A stretch of 64,000 nucleotides of DNA from Sinonovacula constricta (Eukaryota; Mollusca; Bivalvia; Cardiida; Solecurtidae): contig CM017558.1 of the NCBI GenBank assembly GCA_007844125.1, positions 23,593,415 through 23,657,414 on the forward strand, in the 5' to 3' direction. Positions 58,342 to 64,000 of this stretch are shown in pieces. Below the pieces are notes generated by a model. It was given only the letters and a program-made list of their open reading frames with translations, searched no databases and was not told where the DNA came from. Each line of letters starts with the position of its first letter. Position 1 is the first letter of the stretch. The position numbers were made by a program, and so were the translations under genes.

Positions 58342-60912
58342 AGCCATCGCTCCGGCCTTGACCTCATAAGAAGTCATTCCTTATCATATATCGTGCACCA
58401 TTGACGATCTGAACAAGTTTCAGTAAGAAATATGTCAAACATGTACATACAATTAGTACATACAAATTTAAATCACAATCCTCGTACCACATATCAGGCC
58501 TAAAACACACCGGTTCTACGACAAGCGTAGCCGGCCTGACGCTTTCAATAAAAAGTAATATCTGGATGGTCGCAGAAACTTGCCACGACAAACAACCATT
58601 AACTTGAAGTAAAAATTTGTTACTATATTTTACAAAAAGGTCGTTGATGCGAAGAAGCATGAAAATGCGGTGCAAAAAGTGGAAAAGGCAGAGATTAAAG
58701 CAATATGGAGGCAAATAACAAAGACATTTGAGTTATAGTTTTTATTTTAGTATACTTTAAATCTCGAGAAAAAGAATGTATAACTTATATTCCTGAGACC
58801 ATAGAGAGTGGTTTAACCCCCCCCCCTCCACATAAAAGAGAAACCCGACCCCATTTAATAGGTTTTCTAAGATGTTACATATGTAGATGTTACATGTGTA
58901 GAAAAAAGTTGCCAAATTATTATAATTAACTATAAAACTAAAGTGTACAAGCAGAAATTGCACATGTGCAGCAGTTTCACTTCACACAAATAAGTATTAT
59001 TCAGATAATATTTTTCTCGAACGTAAAGTGATTTTTCTTTCTCGGTATCTTATAGTTTACTATATAAGTTATTTTGAAAGTTACACAGACACAAAATAAA
59101 TATAAAACATTTTAAATAAAAATAGAACGCCGTTTACCGAATTAGGGACCGTATTTTACAATGTTTTGAAGGTCCGCAAAACAAACTTTCCCCATGTGCA
59201 AATCTCAGTAAGCATTCTATATATAGGCGTCCCGCTACAGCGCGTCGCCAATAAAGATTGACAGCGATCACGCATCTTCTAAAGACCTTTTCGTATAGTT
59301 AAAAATTGGCTTCAGGAGTACACCCATCCAAATATATGCTCACCGTAGAGCTAACATGTCCTGATTACACAATGACGGATTTTAGTCCTTGGTAAATACA
59401 AATATAAAAATTCGGACATGTTGCTATTTGCGATAAAAATTATTTCATATAAAATATTCTGCCATAACACAGAGGTAAGTTTATTGTTTGACCTCTGTTT
59501 GGACGCTGCAATGTGACCTTGCGCCATCACTTTAGAGACAGAATTGAAATTAAATGCCTAAGTAATTTGCCGTAATGTGGAGAAGTCAGTTTAGTTTTTC
59601 GTTTGGTTGCTGTTGGTGTAGTTGATAGTCTACGACCGAAATGGTAAGTGCTGGTTTCGGGACTCAATTTAAATCATGGTTTCTTGTAAACTACAAAATA
59701 ACACTTTTTCCATTGTTTCCCATTAATATTGCGATAAGGTTCAGAAAAAGGATATTAGCATTTACACAAAAAGTTTTGTAAATTATGGTCGTTCAACATA
59801 CAAAATAGTCAACTTGTCTAATATCTCAACGCCACTTTAACCCTTTCAGAAGTAAAGGAATGAAGGTAAATCGCAACGTTGACGTATTTGGCTTTTAAAT
59901 AGATACCCATTAATATTTCAAACAATGTGATGTGAATTAAAAATAAAAAAGCAAAACGTTACATAAATTCATGCAACAATCGACGCGCTTAACGGGAACA
60001 CTATTTTTACGAGTCACCGTGATATTTTCGCTCTGCCACAAGTTACGTCCCCAGTTTCGACTTAAGTTTCATATGGTCATTCGTGATATGTACGTTAGAA
60101 AGCACGTGCTTGCTTCGCATCACTTTTACCACGCTTTACCGTCGCTGGCCAATCAGCGGCTAGCATTAATTGTCTATTTCAATAAATGGAATATTATCGA
60201 TTCCATAAAACATGTTGAAGTTCGTAGACTATTCTGAAAGATACAAATGTATTAAGCTTTGAAAAAAACTGTTTCCTACTGATAGTTTCATATTCCTCAA
60301 CAGCTTGTTCTTAAAATGAGTAAAAGTGTTATAATATTGTTTCAAACTTTGTTTAATATTACAATGTGCCACTATGTCGCATAGCCATATCACGTTTTAG
60401 ACACCTCTTGTCGTACGAATAACTGTCGGTCTTGGGGAAAAAAACATGTGTTTAAAAATCCTTCTTGAGACTATATTCCGTAGTCAAAGGCAACCTAAAC
60501 TATACTTAGTGTAGACAAATGTATACAGACTTCTGTTCTTTGTGAATTTGGAAACAAGCGCGGATGGACAAAATTGTTACATCGATATACCAGACATTGG
60601 TGACGACGGAGAAGTCATGTGACATACTACAATGGCGGCCCCTAATACAGGGGCGCAGGGTCGATTTTTGCGTCTTTAGACGTGCATACATTTGTTAAGG
60701 TGATACAAATTAAGACAAAAAACGAGCAGGTATGGTTTGCCACAGCAAGGATGAGTTAATGACTATAGGTTTATGCTATGGTTGCGGTTCCCTTTAAAGT
60801 AAAACTTATAATAATTTGGGAGTCAAAACAAATTTTATGTAACAACTTTTATATCACCATCATACTACCACTTACATTTTATTGGTGTTTCAACAACTTG
60901 CTTTAAGCAATA
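58342..60912. other. Intergenic, little recognised
   Basis: Holds a run of C (about 58818-58828) and a short block shared with 52488 (59256). An open frame at 59971-60237 matches nothing I know. No exon called. Confidence 0.55.
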
Positions 60913-60994
60913 CAATATATATAGATATATATATATATATATAGATATATATATATATATATATAGATAGATAGATATATAGATATATAGATAT

Positions 60995-61079
<85 letters not shown>

Positions 61080-61092
61080 ATATATATATTAG
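60913..61092 (+). repeat. (TA)n microsatellite
   Basis: About 180 bases of (TA)n with interspersed GATA/TAGA in the first half. Self-complementary and likely to form cruciforms. Confidence 0.95.
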
Positions 61093-61860
61093 TATATATA
61101 TATTAGGTCGGTCGGTCAGTTAGTTAAAACCAAGAATGCTTGCTATAGTGTACCAAAATAAAACCACACTTATTTAAGGAAAGAATAAGTCAAAATTTAA
61201 AGTAAAGACCTATGATGTCACTTCTTTAAAGGTAAAATCTAAACTTTATCAGAAAGATCTGAACTAAGAACTTAACAGCACGATCTATGATGAGTCACGA
61301 AGAAACATCCCCTTCACACAATGATGACGTCGTATGAAGATAGTTGGACGAACTGATTTGGTCGATATGGCATGAACTGACTGTGGATGTGATAAAAAAT
61401 TTCCAACGAAAATCATGTGGGATGATAGCGTGTTCAATCCATTTAAAGATTGCACACCTATGAGGGACCATTATATGCAAGACTCTTCTTTGTATGTCTC
61501 TTATTTCACTTTGTTTACTTAATAAAACTAGTATTATATGTTAGCTGGACTTCGCCGTTATTACCATAATTGTTATGTTGTGATGTAACACTTCTTAACT
61601 TAATTGCTTTTTTCACCTTTAATATCCGTATTACTCAGTTATGGATTCACGGGGCCCCTTGGGAATCCGACTTTTAATTCATCTGACTCCACGTCCATCG
61701 ACCTTCTTGGGTTCGATTCCATTTTAAATGTATAAGTTTGCAGGTGGATCCACCTAAACATTTGCTTGGCGTCATCCACACTTAAATGACCATGCGTGTG
61801 TCGCTGCGATGGGTCTTGTAAACAAAACACAAAAACAGTTAACGATAACAATGATAAAAG
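61093..61860. other. Intergenic, one short dispersed motif
   Basis: 61543-61595 carries AGCTGGACTTCGCCGTTATT followed by ACCATAATTGTTATG, a copy of the recurring motif. Nothing else recognised. Confidence 0.5.
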
Positions 61861-62143
61861 ACCGGCTGCAATAGCTCAGGTGGTAAAGCGTCGGCTTGCT
61901 GATCGGGAGGTCGTGGGTTCGAACCCCGGCCGGGTCAAACCAAAGACTTTAAAGTTGGTAGTAGTGGCTCCCTCCTAACGCTCGGGGCTAAGGGGACAGC
62001 ATTACGCTTGACTCGTCGGTGTCAGTATAATGGACCGGCCGGGTTCAGTCCTTGGGCACCTCATAAGTGCCCCTGTGCTATAATGATAGAATTGTCGCTG
62101 CGCAGTACCGGCTAAAAATGCCGGCTAATCCCACCCCCTACCC
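61861..62143 (+). mobile_element. tRNA-derived SINE, family A, copy 6
   Basis: Full-length: GCAATAGCTCAGGTGGTAAA (A box), GGTTCGAACCCC (B box, tRNA-like CGA), full body. AATGATAAAAG / AATGGTAAAAG flank it as a target duplication. Confidence 0.92.
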
Positions 62144-62585
62144 AATGGTAAAAGTGACGTCGCGCAATAAAGCTTCTGAAAGGGTTCTTGTAAGTTGAAT
62201 ATGAATTGACTGGTGAGGCAGACCTTATTGATAAAAACCAAAGACAAACTGGACTATAAGGAAGTCTTGTTGCAAATATAATGTTGACAGATTTAAATAT
62301 AAAGACTGAAGAGCAGTTGCGATGATAAACATGATACGTGTAAGTTTTCTATATGACTTACAAAGTAAAGTCTTTATTATTGGTATTATTTTGAAAAATG
62401 TTTCAAAGATTTCCCGACACGTATTACTTTATAGTAAGAACGTGTCTCTTTTCAGGGTTTCTACAAACAAAATTCTGGATGCTGCTTTAAAGTTTAATGT
62501 ACATGTAATATACATGTAGTTAAAACGGAATTTAAAGTCGAATTATAATTAAAAAAAAGATGGAGTTCTAAAATTTATTTTTCAA

Positions 62586-63195
62586 GTCGCTCGACGATAT
62601 AAATTCGACATTAGGTAGTTTAGAGATAAAGAAACATGTCCATAATTCCAAAAATTAGTGGTAAATGATTCATTTAACAAAAAGAGCAAACCCAACAGTT
62701 ACCGCCTGGGAACTGTCAGTCGGCAATATGGATTGACTGGGATGCTTTAACCTGTTCCAAATTTTATTTTGATCTATACATGTTTAGCCTAATAGCAAGC
62801 GTAATTTGTCAAAAGTTATTTTTTCTAATCTAGACTTTTTGAGAGTTCGTCTAATTATCCCCGCAGATGAGTGTCGATGGTAGAATAAACGGATCGATCG
62901 ATCGAAAATTTCCCGGCCTAGTTTCTATACACATAATCGCTTTCTCGCAGAGCAATTATAACCTTTGCGGTTTTCTTAGGAATTAAGTAACCAATATTCA
63001 CTTGTTCCCCGTTATGCGATCAATACATATTTTAAGGTAAGAGTAGATTTGAAATTCTTCCTCTACCAGGCTTCTGTACTCAAAGTGCAGTCATCATTAA
63101 GTCCGTCAAGCTATTGCTCGACGATATAAAAGCGACACTTGGCAGTTTTCAGATAAGAAACCGGTCCATAATTCCAAAAACTGGTGGTAAATGTG
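62586..63195 (+). repeat. Pair of ~83-bp diverged direct repeats
   Basis: 62586-62667 and 63112-63195 share CTCGACGATATAAA, GCGACA/TTCGACATTAGG.AGTTT, GTCCATAATTCCAAAAA and TGGTGGTAAATG. Between them lies a family F fragment at 62687-62752. Confidence 0.7.
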
Positions 63196-63600
63196 ACTTG
63201 AACTTCACAATAGTCCTTTAGGGCAAGGAACACATTTTTTTTTTCAATTTAACTGTTCCAAAACCTTAATAACCTTGTTTTACTCCATCTTTTTTGTGTG
63301 ATTATCATACACTTTTTATTTTGTTTTCCTTTGTTAATTGTATGGATAACAGAATTAAAATGAGATAAGTAGTAAACTCCTGTCATTTAATTATGTTCTT
63401 TTTACTTCTATTTCTTCCCAGTATCCTGTTACAAAGTCACCAAAGACTAAAACAATATATTTTCAATATGAGCAGCATTAATATTGATCTACACACGTTT
63501 GGTTTGTGTGGATTTAAAGCAAACCAGCGATCTGATCTTTGTTGTGACCAAGGAAAGAAAAAAAAGTAACAATTCCAAAAAGTATTTTATTTTTGATAGG
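63196..63600. other. Downstream flank of the paralogue, nothing else recognised
   Basis: The last ~20 bases (AAGTATTTTATTTTTGATAG) resemble the 3' flank of the gene at 54476 and include AATAAA on minus (63586-63591). Confidence 0.5.
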
Positions 63601-63728
63601 TTAAGGACACTGGCATGTGCCGGTGTGGTGGTGGGGTGGGATGACGCAGGTGGCGACGTGGTTGTGTGGATGGCAAATCAGGCTGATACACTGGCCATCG
63701 TCTGTGCATTCGGCAGGGGACTGTCTCT
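63601..63728 (-). CDS. Paralogue of the 12-cysteine peptide, last exon only
   Basis: Same acceptor (TTGCAG|AGAGAC), same 128-base length and same phase as exon 3 at 54476-54603. Encodes RQSPAECTDDGQCISLICHP, a short linking stretch, then HHHTGTCQCP and TAA (63603-63601), keeping all six cysteines. Differences are a few substitutions (for example AAQ to PAE and A to I). Exons 1 and 2 should lie beyond 64000, so this is a tandem duplicate about 9.1 kb away in the same orientation. Confidence 0.85.
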
Positions 63729-64000
63729 CTGCAACACACAAAGGCATAACATGGGTTGGCATGCAGCGTAAAGGTGTTAAAGCAATCACTAGTCACACGT
63801 TTCAATATTCATAGCGATGTGAAAACCGTGATTAGATGATGTTGTATCACACTATCAAAATAAACGCTCACTGACACGAAATTATACGTATTGCAGTCTC
63901 AAAACACAACAAAACAACATCAAAAATCGACTTAAAAATGAGGTTTTAGTGCTGCCAGTAAAACTAAGTGCCGCATAGCATTTATATACAATAGTAATTA
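63729..64000. other. Presumed intron 2 of the paralogue
   Basis: Nothing recognised. No copy of the family A SINE found in the other gene's intron is seen here before the window ends. Confidence 0.5.

Noticed and set aside
59971..60237. 88-codon forward frame (MQQSTRLTGTLFLRVTVIF)
   Set aside because: No homology recognised, no conserved motif or splice context; likely chance.

Overview
This window is AT-rich animal nuclear DNA with long introns, spliceosomal GT-AG junctions, tRNA-derived SINEs, MITE-like inverted-repeat elements and many minisatellites. The repeats and a 12-cysteine secreted peptide gene resembling bivalve cvSI-type protease inhibitors suggest a bivalve mollusc. That placement is an inference; no bacterial or viral gene set is present.

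From base 1 to about 47.2 kb, the + strand carries one large gene, an inverted formin (INF2-type). I could follow it exon by exon with splice phases that close exactly: 13 shared exons (27955-47233) encode the second half of the DID/FH3 armadillo domain, a poly-proline FH1, the FH2 and a C-terminal WH2/DAD-like motif. The first half of the DID is supplied by either of two homologous first exons. One (1A, 1-730) is open to the window edge and has a Ser/Lys/Glu-rich extension. The other (1B, 15298-15781) has its own ATG. Both end in the same phase and both join exon 2 in frame. A third, 5'-truncated copy of exon 1B with its downstream intron lies at 4028-4790. Isoform B works out at 1030 aa and isoform A at 1072 aa or more. 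Intron 7 appears to use a GC-AG donor.

The 27 kb first intron (731-27954) is mostly repeats: a 43-bp minisatellite of about 58 units (8534-11042), a 540-bp pyrimidine tract (6829-7366), a 28-bp minisatellite (23867-24665), 18-bp repeats, (GT)n and (ATC)n/(TTA)n, four SINE copies, and a composite inverted-repeat element holding a broken RecQ-like helicase fragment (11541-12342).

From 47.2 to 54.4 kb lie the presumed INF2 3' UTR, dispersed repeats, and two adjacent minisatellites (20-bp units at 50774-52351, 33-bp units at 52855-53366).

From 54.4 to 64 kb, the minus strand carries a three-exon gene (58275 to 54476) for a 96-aa secreted protein with a signal peptide and 12 cysteines in two similar halves. 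It has a TATA box and polyadenylation signal. The last exon of a tandem paralogue is at 63601-63728, and its other exons would lie beyond the window. Spaces between these genes hold SINEs, a (TA)n tract and older repeats.
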